Below the pieces are notes generated by a model. It had not been told where the DNA came from and did no database searches. It saw only the letters and a list, made by a program, of their open reading frames with translations. 64,000 nucleotides of DNA from Pontibacter kalidii (lineage in GTDB: Bacteria; Bacteroidota; Bacteroidia; Cytophagales; Hymenobacteraceae), in the NCBI RefSeq assembly GCF_026278245.1, contig NZ_CP111079.1, forward strand, positions 1,304,501 through 1,368,500, in the 5' to 3' direction. Both the position numbers and the translations under genes were made by a program. Shown one piece after another: positions 32,350-41,850 of the stretch (position 1 is its first letter; every line of letters begins with the position of its first letter).

Positions 32350-33129
32350 ATGATGCACCCCGAAATTTCTTCTGTAAAAGCCCTGCTTGACGACAGGGTG
32401 GAAAAGTATAACCGCCCCAGCTTTATACCGAACGATCCGGTTTCCATTCCGCACCGCTTTTCCAGGAAGCAGGACATCGAGATCAGCGGCTTTTTTGCGG
32501 CCATACTTGCCTGGGGCCAGCGCAAGACCATCATCAATAACTGCATCAGGCTGATGGATTTGATGGACAATGCCCCGCACGATTTTATACTTCATCACCA
32601 GGAGCAGGACCTGCAGCGATTCCTGGGCTTCAAGCACCGCACCTTCAACGACACCGACCTTTTATACTTGCTGCACTTCTTCAGGTGGTACTATAGCCGG
32701 CACGAGAGCCTGGAGAGCGCTTTTGCCGGTGCGCAGCAGGAACTGCAGACGCAGCAGGAGCGGCTCGTATATTTCCACAACCTGGTGTTTAGCCTGGAGG
32801 ATGCTCCGCAGCGCACGCGCAAGCATATTGCCACGCCTGCCCGCAAGTCGGCCTGCAAACGGCTGAACATGTACCTGCGTTGGATGGTGCGCCAGGATGA
32901 TAGGGGCGTGGATTTCGGTATTTGGCAAAACATACCCATGAGTGACCTGATCTGCCCCTGCGATGTGCATGTGGAGCGCGTGGCACGCCGCCTGGGGCTT
33001 ATTACCAGAAAGGGCATGGATTGGGACACAGCCGAAGAACTCACGGCCCACCTGCGTGCATTCGATCCTGCGGACCCGGTAAAGTATGATTATGCCCTTT
33101 TTGGCCTGGGGATAGAAGAAAAGTTCTGA
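32350..33129 (+). CDS. TIGR02757 (DUF2400) family protein
   Basis: A 259-residue conserved protein. Diagnostic stretches are NDPVSIPHRFSRKQDIEISG, FFAAILAWGQRKTIINNC, PARKSACKRLNMYLRWMVR, GVDFGIWQNIPMSDLICPCD and VHVERVARRLGLITRK. The arrangement resembles the HhH-GPD DNA-glycosylase fold (helix-hairpin-helix-like region ending in a C/D-rich loop), but the activity has not been established. The family is spread through Bacteroidota and other phyla as a single-copy gene. Two adjacent ATG codons (32350 and 32353) are equally possible starts. No operon partner. Confidence 0.9.
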   Translation: MMHPEISSVKALLDDRVEKYNRPSFIPNDPVSIPHRFSRKQDIEISGFFAAILAWGQRKTIINNCIRLMDLMDNAPHDFILHHQEQDLQRFLGFKHRTFNDTDLLYLLHFFRWYYSRHESLESAFAGAQQELQTQQERLVYFHNLVFSLEDAPQRTRKHIATPARKSACKRLNMYLRWMVRQDDRGVDFGIWQNIPMSDLICPCDVHVERVARRLGLITRKGMDWDTAEELTAHLRAFDPADPVKYDYALFGLGIEEKF

Positions 33130-33491
33130 TTTTTTTGCCTGCGGTGCCATCTGCAGATATCCCAAGTCCGGTCACAGCCCGGAAAAGAGAAATCAGGTGT
33201 AGCTTTTTGGTTTTTATACTTCGTCAATATCAGGCTCCAGTGGCTGTTAGGGTACAAAATCAGCGATACTTTTACTTTTAACAGTTAAGGCGAATGCTCT
33301 TGTTATTTATGATTTTTCCGATGTGATAAATGTGCGGATAATACTATTTAGCTTCGTTTAAATTGTTTTGGTGGCTTTTTGTGGATTTGGGTCTTTGGGA
33401 TGGTTATTGTACTTTTGCATCTGAGACATTTATTATCAGCGCAAGCACCAAGCCATTGAGCGCCTGCCATAAACAAACTAAACCACACGGA
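33130..33491. other. Intergenic gap before proC
   Basis: About 360 bases holding the proC promoter (33386-33417) and one TATACTT heptamer near 33217. No gene, terminator or repeat was recognised in the remainder. The long frame opening at 33363 overlaps the promoter and is not used. Confidence 0.6.
33386..33417 (+). promoter_or_regulatory. proC promoter
   Basis: TTTG (33386-33389) and TACTTTTG (33410-33417) are separated by 20 bases, a full match to the Bacteroidota consensus. The start codon is 75 bases downstream. Confidence 0.75.
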
Positions 33492-34322
33492 ATGCACACA
33501 GATAACGTAGCCATCCTGGGCACAGGAAATCTCGGTAAATCGATTGCAGAAGGGCTTTTGAGCAACGGCCAGTATCAGCCGGAGAACATCTACGTAACCA
33601 GGAGAAACACGAAATCATTACAATTCTTAAAAGACAAAGGCGTACAGGTTACCAGCGACAACACGTTTGCCGTAAAGAACAGCCGCTTTATTCTGCTTTG
33701 CGTGCAGCCGGCGCACCTGGAAAACGTGCTGAACGAAATCCGGCCACACCTCGACCCGGAGCGCCATGTGCTGCTGAGCGTTATTGCCGGCATCACGATT
33801 GATTACATCCGGGACCTGGTAGGCGATTTTGCCATTGTGCGCAGCATGCCCAATACCGCTATCGCCGTGCAGCAGTCGATGACATGCCTGGCCTTTAATG
33901 AAAAAGCAGCCACAGTGGAAGAGGAGATAAAAGAGATCTTTAATTGTGTGGGAGAGACCCTGGTGATTGAGGAAGAGCTGATGGCAGGCGCCACGGTGCT
34001 TTGCTCCAGCGGCATTGCCTTTAACATGCGCTTTATCCGTGCGGTGACACAGGGAGGTATCCAGCTTGGCCTGGATGCGGAGGACGCACAGAAGATCGCG
34101 GTTCAGGTAAGCAAAGGCGCCTCTACGCTGCTTACTATCAACAAATCACACCCGGAGCAGGAAATCGATAAGGTGACCACACCGGAGGGCTGCACCATTA
34201 CGGGCCTGAACGAGATGGAGCACCAGGGCCTGAGCTCTGCCGTGATCAAAGGGCTGGTGGGCTCCCACAAGCGCATTCTGGACCTGAAGGAGCAGCGCGA
34301 GAAAGAGACAGCTGCTGTTTAA
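33492..34322 (+). CDS. proC: Pyrroline-5-carboxylate reductase
   Basis: The 276-residue enzyme reduces pyrroline-5-carboxylate to proline with NAD(P)H. The N-terminal Rossmann domain begins VAILGTGNLGKSIAEGLL, and VQPAHLENVL and VRSMPNTAIAVQQSMT follow. The C-terminal helical domain holds the family signature (VTTPEGCTITGLNEMEHQGL). The start is ATG at 33492; an upstream in-frame extension contains the promoter and has no homology character. It is followed by proB and proA but separated from them by a terminator, so the last two steps may be set independently of proBA. Confidence 0.96.
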   Translation: MHTDNVAILGTGNLGKSIAEGLLSNGQYQPENIYVTRRNTKSLQFLKDKGVQVTSDNTFAVKNSRFILLCVQPAHLENVLNEIRPHLDPERHVLLSVIAGITIDYIRDLVGDFAIVRSMPNTAIAVQQSMTCLAFNEKAATVEEEIKEIFNCVGETLVIEEELMAGATVLCSSGIAFNMRFIRAVTQGGIQLGLDAEDAQKIAVQVSKGASTLLTINKSHPEQEIDKVTTPEGCTITGLNEMEHQGLSSAVIKGLVGSHKRILDLKEQREKETAAV

Positions 34323-34340
34323 TACCTAAAGAGAAAACAG

Positions 34341-34405
34341 GCTGTTCTGTGGCAGGTGCGGTAGCTGACGGCTCCGTTCACACCGCTGCAGAACAGCTTT
34401 TTTTT
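34341..34405 (+). terminator. Terminator of proC
   Basis: Outer stem GCTGTTCTG (34341-34349) with CAGAACAGC (34389-34397), followed by eight T. An inner GCGGT/ACCGC pairing extends the structure. Confidence 0.88.
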
Positions 34406-34585
34406 AGGGGTGAACCTCATGCCTGGGAAAGGAAAAGTATAGCCTCTTATACTTGGCAGGATGCCTTCTGACTGCTCTCCTACGGCTCACCCTAAATATA
34501 AATCGAAATAGTTTACGCTTACCCCATGCGCAACGGAGCAATCTGTTGTCGCAGTTCAACCATTGTCTAACAAACCAATTTAACT

Positions 34586-35677
34586 ATGAATTATCAGCCA
34601 CAGCTAGTTGTCGTAAAAGTTGGCTCCAACGTGCTCACGCAGGAGGACGGGTCACCCGACAGGCAACGCATGGCTTCACTCGTCAAGCAAATCGATTTCC
34701 TGAGGAAGCAGGGCATCCAGGTGGTGCTGGTTTCATCGGGGGCGGTGGCCTTTGCGAGAAACAACATCAAAATAGAAGAGAAAACCGAGTCGGTGGTGCG
34801 GAAGCAGATACTGGCTTCGGTAGGGCAGATCGACATTGTGCAGTCGTACAAGGAGCTGTTTCAGGAAGTGGGAAGCCAGATTGCCCAGATTGTGGTTACG
34901 CCGCAGGATTTCCTGTCGCGCCGCCACTACCTGAATATCAAAGAGTGCCTGCTGGGCCTGCTCCACCACGACATCATCCCGATCATTAACGAAAATGATG
35001 CCGTGGCCGTGACCGAGCTCATGTTCACCGACAACGACGAACTGGCCAGCATGACCGCCGCCATGATCGATGCCGACACCCTGATCCTGCTCACCAACGT
35101 GGACGGCATTTACAAAGGACACCCGGACGACCCGAACGCGAAGCTGATTGAGCGGGTGGGAAGCAAAACGTCCGGCGTGAGCCGCTACATTGCCTCTTCC
35201 AAGTCCAGCTTTGGCCGCGGCGGCATGGGTAGCAAAATGAAAATGGCCAAAAAAGCGGCCTACCTGGGCATTCATGTTTTCATTGCCAACGGCAACCGCG
35301 ACAACGTGCTGCACGACTTCTACAACGGCCAACTCAAGGCCACCTACTTCGAGCCGGAGTCGTGCAAGGCCAACCCGAAAAAATGGGTGGCGCACAGCGA
35401 TAACTACACCAAAGGAGAGGTGATCGTGAATGCCGGAGCCAGAGAGGCGCTGCATGCCGACGAAGCTGCTAGCCTGCTTCCGGTGGGCGTGGTGGGGATT
35501 CAGGGTAATTTTTCGAAGGGCGACGTTATCCGGATAAAGGATGAGCAAGGAGAGAAGCTCGGCCTTGGGAAAGCGGAGTATGGCTCCCGGAAAGCGCTGG
35601 CCACGATCGGCCTGAGCAAGCAGAAGCCCATCATCCACTACGACTATTTATACTTGTTCAAATATCACACTATCTAA
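34586..35677 (+). CDS. proB: Glutamate 5-kinase
   Basis: The 363-residue enzyme phosphorylates glutamate, the first and feedback-controlled step of proline synthesis. The amino-acid-kinase domain (1-255) shows [47 protein letters not shown] and [15 protein letters not shown]-terminal PUA domain (about 275-360: [14 protein letters not shown]...[17 protein letters not shown]) is present as in the long form. It is four bases upstream of proA. The last residues ([11 protein letters not shown]) include a TATACTT copy in coding sequence. Confidence 0.96.
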   Translation: MNYQPQLVVVKVGSNVLTQEDGSPDRQRMASLVKQIDFLRKQGIQVVLVSSGAVAFARNNIKIEEKTESVVRKQILASVGQIDIVQSYKELFQEVGSQIAQIVVTPQDFLSRRHYLNIKECLLGLLHHDIIPIINENDAVAVTELMFTDNDELASMTAAMIDADTLILLTNVDGIYKGHPDDPNAKLIERVGSKTSGVSRYIASSKSSFGRGGMGSKMKMAKKAAYLGIHVFIANGNRDNVLHDFYNGQLKATYFEPESCKANPKKWVAHSDNYTKGEVIVNAGAREALHADEAASLLPVGVVGIQGNFSKGDVIRIKDEQGEKLGLGKAEYGSRKALATIGLSKQKPIIHYDYLYLFKYHTI

Positions 35678-35681
35678 AACT

Positions 35682-36929
35682 ATGGAACTGCAAAAGACAT
35701 TTAAAAACGTAAAGCAGGCAAGCCGTATGCTGAACCTGCTCCCGGAGAATAAAATAAAGAACATACTCGAGGACCTGGCAGCGAAGGCAGAAGAAGCAAC
35801 AGAAAGTATACTTGCCGCTAACCAGCAGGACCTCGGGCGCATGAACCCCAGTGACCCGAAGTATGACCGCCTGAAGCTGACCGGGGAGCGCATCCAAAGT
35901 ATAGCCGCTGATATTCGAAATGTGGCGGGCCTGCCTTCGCCACTGGGTAAGGTGCTGTCGGAACGGACGCTGGAGAACGGGCTGGAGATGAAGAAAGTGT
36001 CGGTGCCGCTGGGCGTGATCGGCATTATCTACGAAGCCCGGCCCAACGTGACCTTTGACGTGTTCAGCCTGTGCCTCCGCTCCGGCAATGCGCTGTTGCT
36101 AAAGGGCGGCAGCGACGCGAAAGACTCCAATGCAGCCATTGTAAAACTGATCCATCAGGTGCTGGAGCAGCATGGCGTGGACAGGAACATTGTGCAGCTG
36201 CTGCCACCGGACCGGGAGGCGACGCACCAGATGCTGCACGCTGTGGAGTATGTGGACATCATCATCCCGCGTGGGAGCCAGGGCCTGATCAATTATGTGC
36301 GGGAGAACTCCAAAGTACCTGTGATCGAGACGGGCGCAGGCATCGTGCATACTTATTTTGATGCGTTTGCCGACCTGCAGCGCGGGAAAGCTATCGTGGT
36401 GAATGCCAAGACCCGCCGCGTGAGCGTGTGCAACGCCCTGGATTGCCTGGTGATCCACGAGGACCGGCTGCCGGACCTGGCTGAGATTGGCAAAGAGCTG
36501 GCTACAAAAGGAGTGGAGGTGTTTGCCGATGCCCCTGCCTTTGCCGCTTTGGAAGGCAGCTACCCGGCTGATAAGCTGCAGCAGGCCACGGAGGAGCATT
36601 TCGGCACAGAGTTCCTATCGCTGAGGATGTCCGTGAAAACGGTAAAAGGCCTGGAAGAGGCCATTGAGCACATCAATACCTACAGTTCGCAGCACAGCGA
36701 GGCGATCATTTCGGAGAATGAGCTGCATGTGGAGCATTTCTTAAGAGCCGTGGATGCCGCTGCGGTATATGCCAACACCTCTACGGCCTTTACCGACGGG
36801 GCGCAGTTTGGCCTGGGCGCAGAGATTGGCATCAGCACGCAGAAGCTGCACGCCCGCGGACCGATGGCGCTGGATGAACTGACCAGTTACAAATGGGTGG
36901 TAAAAGGCTCTGGCCAGGTGAGGGCGTAG
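35682..36929 (+). CDS. proA: Gamma-glutamyl phosphate reductase
   Basis: The 415-residue enzyme of the aldehyde-dehydrogenase superfamily reduces glutamyl-5-phosphate to glutamate semialdehyde. Visible are [58 protein letters not shown], the nucleophilic Cys in [17 protein letters not shown], and the C-terminal [20 protein letters not shown]. Length is normal. It follows proB by 4 bases, and proB-proA form a tight operon closed by a 20-bp terminator stem. GSA cyclises spontaneously and is then used by ProC, encoded just upstream. Confidence 0.97.
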   Translation: MELQKTFKNVKQASRMLNLLPENKIKNILEDLAAKAEEATESILAANQQDLGRMNPSDPKYDRLKLTGERIQSIAADIRNVAGLPSPLGKVLSERTLENGLEMKKVSVPLGVIGIIYEARPNVTFDVFSLCLRSGNALLLKGGSDAKDSNAAIVKLIHQVLEQHGVDRNIVQLLPPDREATHQMLHAVEYVDIIIPRGSQGLINYVRENSKVPVIETGAGIVHTYFDAFADLQRGKAIVVNAKTRRVSVCNALDCLVIHEDRLPDLAEIGKELATKGVEVFADAPAFAALEGSYPADKLQQATEEHFGTEFLSLRMSVKTVKGLEEAIEHINTYSSQHSEAIISENELHVEHFLRAVDAAAVYANTSTAFTDGAQFGLGAEIGISTQKLHARGPMALDELTSYKWVVKGSGQVRA

Positions 36930-36944
36930 GAGAGAACTTGATCA

Positions 36945-36992
36945 GTATAAAAAGAGAAGCCGCTGCAAACGTAGCGGCTTCTCTTTTTATAC
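36945..36992. terminator. Bidirectional terminator between proA and susD
   Basis: Perfect 20-bp arms (36945-36964 and 36973-36992; inner part GAAGCCGCT / AGCGGCTTC) with an 8-base loop. The A5/T5 tracts at the outer side serve both convergent genes. The outer bases are GTATA/TATAC, part of the recurring heptamer. Confidence 0.92.
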
Positions 36993-37007
36993 TATAGCAA
37001 AGTATGG

Positions 37008-38426
37008 TTACTGGTCCCACCAGAGGGGAACGGAAAGGTCGGTTATATCAGGGGTATTGGGATTCTTGGAGGCCTCGCCGGAAGGGTAGGCCACCCTGCG
37101 GATAAAAGTTGGCAAAGCAGCACCCACTGGTAAGGTAAAGTTAGCATACTGGTAGTCGTAGCGGCGGGCGTCGTTCCAGGCCTCAGGGTTCAGATAAGTC
37201 ACAACATACTTCTCCTGAAAAATTCTGTCCAGCGTGAGTTCGGAGGGGCTCTGGGCTACAGCAGTGCTGCTCAGGTACGCATTCTCGTCGGCTTCTGCCA
37301 CCTCCAGCATCTCCATACTTGCCCGGATACCTTCACGGTACGCCTCGAAGGCCCTGTCGAGCTGGCCTGCTCTGAGGGCAGCTTCTGCCTCAATCAGCTT
37401 CACTTCCGGATAGGACACGATGATCAGCGGCGACTCATCCCCCGTAAGCGGGGAGTTGCGAGAGATATAACTTTCATCCTGAACGGTGTTGTTGGCGGGG
37501 CCAATATTGCCGGTGCCGTTAGGGGTCCCTACATAGGTTCCATGGATGGTCGGGTCTGTGATTTTCGCCAAACGTGGGTCAACTACCCCGTAAGAGGTTC
37601 CGTTCAGGTGCTCTATCAGCTGTTCGGAGAGCCAGCCGCCCAACAGCAGGCTGGCATTACTCAGCGCGATGGCTGCCCAGGGGTTGCGCGTCTCGAAAAC
37701 ACCCATCTCCGCATTATCGGCATTAGAAGTATACGAGCTGTCGACTGCCTCCAGCACCGCCTGCGGGTTGTAGGAAGAGGTGCCGCTGAGCTTGTTAAGC
37801 TGTCTGGCCTTCAGGGCGTACGCAGTCTTTATCCAATTTTCCACACTACCCTCGTGGATCACGTCGCTGGTAGCAATTAGCTGCACACTGGATTCGGGTT
37901 TCTGCAACTCCACGATGCCCTCGTCCAGCAGCTGCGTGGTCACGTCATAGAGGCTCGTCTCATCGTCAAAGCCAGGCGTGAGCGTGAGGTTCGCGAAGGC
38001 CTCCGAGTAAGGAGCGTCGCCCCACAGGTCCGTTACCAGGGCCAGGTGGTAGGCCATCAGGATGTTTGCCACGCCCACATACTCCGTTGCCCCCTGTTCA
38101 ATGGCCAGTTGGCGCATGTCGTAAATATCGGCCATGGTCAAGTAAAGCGCATCCCAGGTGCCGGTATAATCCGTAATCTGGTAGGTATCTGAGGAGCCGC
38201 CTTGTGAGGGGCTGGCCAGGTACTGCACAAAGTAGGAGGTAATGTTCCCGACCAAGTAGCTGTTGATGCCCGTTTTATGGGTGGTGGTGGAAAGCAGCGT
38301 GGGCAAGGGCGGATCGGGAACCAGGTTTGGGTTATCCTCCTTATCAAAATAATCTTCGCAGCCCTGCAGGCCTGCTACTGCCCCCATTATCGTGAAGGCA
38401 AGCATGTATCGGAAGATCTTTTTCAT
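37008..38426 (-). CDS. SusD/RagB-family outer-membrane nutrient-binding lipoprotein
   Basis: The 472-residue lipoprotein has a signal peptide ending in the lipobox GLQGC (Cys23), followed by EDYFDKEDNPN, the usual start of a SusD-like lid protein. TPR-like helices (VANILMAYHLALVTDLWGDA and YSEAFANL; ESPLIIVSYPEVKLIEAEAA and LRAGQ) and the C-terminal IFQEKYVVTYLNPEAWNDAR fit the SusD-like_2 subgroup. It forms the hinged lid on the SusC-like channel encoded directly upstream (11 bases between the genes). The ligand cannot be read from sequence. Glycosidases are absent nearby, and an S9 peptidase is divergent, so peptides are a reasonable guess. Confidence 0.93.
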   Translation of the reverse strand: MKKIFRYMLAFTIMGAVAGLQGCEDYFDKEDNPNLVPDPPLPTLLSTTTHKTGINSYLVGNITSYFVQYLASPSQGGSSDTYQITDYTGTWDALYLTMADIYDMRQLAIEQGATEYVGVANILMAYHLALVTDLWGDAPYSEAFANLTLTPGFDDETSLYDVTTQLLDEGIVELQKPESSVQLIATSDVIHEGSVENWIKTAYALKARQLNKLSGTSSYNPQAVLEAVDSSYTSNADNAEMGVFETRNPWAAIALSNASLLLGGWLSEQLIEHLNGTSYGVVDPRLAKITDPTIHGTYVGTPNGTGNIGPANNTVQDESYISRNSPLTGDESPLIIVSYPEVKLIEAEAALRAGQLDRAFEAYREGIRASMEMLEVAEADENAYLSSTAVAQSPSELTLDRIFQEKYVVTYLNPEAWNDARRYDYQYANFTLPVGAALPTFIRRVAYPSGEASKNPNTPDITDLSVPLWWDQ

Positions 38427-38437
38427 ATCTGTCTTAT

Positions 38438-41400
38438 TTAAAATCCAACATTTAGGGTGAACAGGTAGCTGCGCACGGCAGGGTACGTAAAGCCGGAGAA
38501 GCCATCCACGTTGCTGCCGCTCGGGGAGAAGCTGGTTTCCGGGTCAAAGCCATTGTAATCGGTGGACAGCCACAGGTTGTTACCGGTAAAGGATACCGCC
38601 GCGTTTCGGATAAAGATGTTCTCAAACCAAGGTTGCGGCAGGCTGTAGCGCAGCGTCAGGGAGCGCAGGCGCACCCAGGAGGCATCCTCCACAAAGTTCT
38701 CCGACACGCCGCGGTAATGGTTTCTGTAGTAACCGTTGCCGTAGTCCACGCCGTCGGGTCCTACACCCTGGCCCAGCCATACTTCCTTCGTGTTTGGCGT
38801 ACCGTCGGCCAGTACCCCCTCGAACACGCGTGTCTGGTTGCGGTTTTCGGTGTACTCGGCTATACCGAAAGCAGCGAAGAAGTTGTCCATCTGGTTATAC
38901 TTCTCCAGGCCTTGGCGGGCGTCGAGTAAGGCGGTCAGGCTCAACCCCTTGTAGGTAAAGGTGTTCGTGAAGCCGCCTATCCAGTCGGGCTGTGAGTTGC
39001 CCAGGAGTTTTTGGCTCGATAGCGGCGCCCTTACCGGAAAGCCGTTCTCCCCGATCACGAGTGGCCGCGACTCATCGATAAAGAGGGGGTCTTCCTCTTC
39101 GCCCGGCCCATAGTAACGCAGCCAGTGGGAGCCGTAGATGTTGCCGTAAGGCTGTCCCTCTATCAGCTTCATGGTAACGGTTGACCCCACGTAGCCAAAC
39201 TGCGAGGCGTAGGTCACTTCCTCAAGCCCCTCCGGCAGGCTCAGGATCTTGTTTCTGTTGGCCGAGAAGACAAGCTTGGTGTCCCAGTTAAAGTCGGCGG
39301 TGAGCACTGGCGTGGCATTCAGTATCACCTCAATCCCTTTGTTGCGCATCTCGCCGGCGTTGATGGCCGCCCGCACGAAGCCGGTGGTGCTGGCCACGTT
39401 AATGTTCAGGATCTGGTCTTTGCTCAGGGAGTAATAATACGTAAAATCAAAGCCGATGCGGTTATCCAGGAACGACATCTCCAGGCCAGCCTCATAGGTG
39501 TTGGTGAACTCTGGCTTCAGCTCCGGATTGCCCAGCAAAGGGGCGCGTCTCACCCCGGTATAGCCTGTCGGAAACTCGGTGTAGGGGGCAAAGCCGGAAG
39601 AGGTGGAATAGGCGGGGGCATCCTTGCCAACCTGGGCATAGGAGAGCCTGAGCTTCGACTGGTTGATAAAATCCGGCAGGCCCAGGTGCTCCGAGAGGAT
39701 ATAGCTTATACTTGCCGACGGGTAAAAAAAGGAGCGGTTGGACTCGGCCAGCGAGGAGGTAATGTCGTTCCTGCCTGTCAGCGTCAGGAACAGGAAATCG
39801 CCATAATCAACGGAGGCCTCCCCAAATATACCCATCAGACTGTACTCGCTCTCATTCTCGGAGGAAGAGAGGAACCTGGCATTGGAGAGCTTGAAGTAAT
39901 CGTATACGGCCAGTTCCTCTCCCTGCACGCCAAAGCTCTTGATGTGCTCGTCGTACAGCTCGTGCCCCACGCGTAGCGTCGCGTTAAACTTGTCGCCAAA
40001 GGACTTGTTTGCAGAGGCGATGAAGGTGGAGTTGATGGACCTGAACTTCGTGGTGTACTCATGCACAAAGCCCTGGCCATTGTCTTCCAGCACTCTTTCG
40101 TCGGGTACATTTCTGGGCCCTGGGGCGGTACGCGTGCGGTCGTCTGAGTAGGTGTCGAGGCCGACGCGGTAGCTGAGGTCGAGCCAGGTAAGTGGCTTGT
40201 AGCTAAAGTTCAAGCCACCGATAAAGCGGCTCACGTCGTCCTCAAACTGGTTGGTGGCGGCGGCATAGATCGGATTGTCGTTGCCATAGGACTGCATGGT
40301 GCCGTCCGGCTTCACATAGTCCCGCACATCCCAGCGCGGCGACCAGTAGCTCAGCATCTCGTTAAAGCGGTCGGCGTTATAGCGCTTGCCCCCGGAGCGG
40401 ATGTAGTTGAAGTTACCGCCCGTGCTGAACTTCTCGCTGAGCTTGACATCTGTGTTCAGGCGGGCAGAAGTGTTTTGGTAGTCGGTGAAAGGCAACACCC
40501 CCTCGTGGTTCAGATGAGAGAGCGAGGAGGAGAAGGTAATGGCCTCGCCGCCTCCGGTGAAGGTCAGCGTGTTGCGGAACTGGTTGCCCGTTTCGTAGGC
40601 GTCCTCAAAGTGATTGTAAATGCCTTCCGGGTGGGTCGGGTCTATTTGCCGCGCTTCTTGCCAGGTCGGCCCCCAAGATGGCCAGAAGCTGGTAGGGTCG
40701 TACTCGCCGGAGTAGCCCTGGGTATAGGTATCCTGTATCTCGGGGAATTTATTTACCTCCTCCCAGCCTGCTGTGCTGGTGAAGTTGACGCGCATTTCCC
40801 CTTTCTGGCCCGACTTGGTCGTGATGACGACCACCCCGTTGGCACCCCGCAAGCCGTAGAGCGCGGTAGCGGCCCCGCCCCGCAGGATGTTTATACTTTC
40901 AATGTCATCGGGGTTAAGGTCGGCGAGGCGGTTGCTCATGCCGCGCAATTCGGCACCCTCGCCAAAGGTAGAGGTGGAGTTGTTCACCTGTATCCCGTCG
41001 ATGACGAAGAGCGGCTGGTTAGGCCTGTTTGGATCTATGGAGTTGATACCCCGTATCTGGATGTTGGCGCCCTGCCCCGGAGCACCGCCGGTGCTGGTGA
41101 TGGTAACGCCCGCCACTTTGCCCTGCAAGGCATTGAGCACGTTGGGTTGCCGGTTTTGTATCAGCTCCTCTGCCTGCACATCCTGCGCGGCGTATCCCAG
41201 GGCTTTTTTCTCCCGCGTGATACCAAGGGCCGTGACCACCACCTCTTCGAGCTGCTTGGTGTCGGTGGCCAGGGCCACGTTTAGCTGACGCTGGTTCCCC
41301 ACAGGTACCTCCTGGATCCTGTAGCCGAGAAACCTGAACTCCAGCACGGCATCGTTCCCGGGCACCCGTATGGAGAATTTGCCATCCGCATCGGTGGAGG

Positions 41401-41557
41401 TGCCGGTAGTGGTGCCTTTTACGGTTACGCTGACGCCGGGCAGCGGCATGCCCTCATCAGCCCCTGTAACCCTGCCACTCACAATGTTATCCTGGGCCAG
41501 TGCGGGTGCCCAGCAGCACATCAGTAGCAAAACAAGTAGGGTAAAACTGTTTTTCAT
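38438..41557 (-). CDS. SusC/RagA-family TonB-linked outer-membrane transporter
   Basis: The 1039-residue protein has a signal peptide (MKNSFTLLVLLLMCCWAPAL), a CarboxypepD_reg-like domain (about 25-105: VSGRVTGADEGMPLPGVSVT), then a plug domain (about 110-235: NVLNALQGKVAGVTITSTGG, IQIRGINS, LRGGAATALYGLRGANGVVV) and a 22-strand barrel to the terminal aromatic (LFTLNVGF). It imports large nutrients across the outer membrane with the SusD-like protein encoded next to it, powered by TonB. No SusR, sigma/anti-sigma or hydrolase gene is in the same operon. An AAGTATA copy lies a few bases before its start codon. Confidence 0.95.
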   Translation of the reverse strand: MKNSFTLLVLLLMCCWAPALAQDNIVSGRVTGADEGMPLPGVSVTVKGTTTGTSTDADGKFSIRVPGNDAVLEFRFLGYRIQEVPVGNQRQLNVALATDTKQLEEVVVTALGITREKKALGYAAQDVQAEELIQNRQPNVLNALQGKVAGVTITSTGGAPGQGANIQIRGINSIDPNRPNQPLFVIDGIQVNNSTSTFGEGAELRGMSNRLADLNPDDIESINILRGGAATALYGLRGANGVVVITTKSGQKGEMRVNFTSTAGWEEVNKFPEIQDTYTQGYSGEYDPTSFWPSWGPTWQEARQIDPTHPEGIYNHFEDAYETGNQFRNTLTFTGGGEAITFSSSLSHLNHEGVLPFTDYQNTSARLNTDVKLSEKFSTGGNFNYIRSGGKRYNADRFNEMLSYWSPRWDVRDYVKPDGTMQSYGNDNPIYAAATNQFEDDVSRFIGGLNFSYKPLTWLDLSYRVGLDTYSDDRTRTAPGPRNVPDERVLEDNGQGFVHEYTTKFRSINSTFIASANKSFGDKFNATLRVGHELYDEHIKSFGVQGEELAVYDYFKLSNARFLSSSENESEYSLMGIFGEASVDYGDFLFLTLTGRNDITSSLAESNRSFFYPSASISYILSEHLGLPDFINQSKLRLSYAQVGKDAPAYSTSSGFAPYTEFPTGYTGVRRAPLLGNPELKPEFTNTYEAGLEMSFLDNRIGFDFTYYYSLSKDQILNINVASTTGFVRAAINAGEMRNKGIEVILNATPVLTADFNWDTKLVFSANRNKILSLPEGLEEVTYASQFGYVGSTVTMKLIEGQPYGNIYGSHWLRYYGPGEEEDPLFIDESRPLVIGENGFPVRAPLSSQKLLGNSQPDWIGGFTNTFTYKGLSLTALLDARQGLEKYNQMDNFFAAFGIAEYTENRNQTRVFEGVLADGTPNTKEVWLGQGVGPDGVDYGNGYYRNHYRGVSENFVEDASWVRLRSLTLRYSLPQPWFENIFIRNAAVSFTGNNLWLSTDYNGFDPETSFSPSGSNVDGFSGFTYPAVRSYLFTLNVGF

Positions 41558-41850
41558 AGATTTATACTTAACATGTTTAGAAATCCAGTGTTGAGGAGCC
41601 GCGAAGGCAAAAGAACCTTGCCGGCTACAGGCGCAGGTGAAAGCGTGTTAGCCATAGGAAAAGGCTACGTATGGAGCGAGAGCAGAGTATTTCATGGGCA
41701 TAGCTGCTGTTCCGGCAGGCTAAATCATCAAAGTATAGTTTATACTTCAAATATTATAAGGTATTATAGTTGAAGTATAGAATAATGTTTCACTGATATT
41801 GATATATTTAACTCCTCAGTCTCAAATAATTCGGGGCTGCGCACCTGCCT
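41558..41850. other. Divergent intergenic region between susC-like and S9 peptidase genes
   Basis: About 290 bases presumably with promoters in both directions. Four AAGTATA/TATACTT copies occur (near 41561, 41732, 41741 and 41774). No exact TAnnTTTG box was identified. Confidence 0.5.

Noticed and set aside
33363..33491. N-terminal extension of ProC
   Set aside because: It overlaps the full promoter at 33386-33417, and the family begins at the ATG at 33492.
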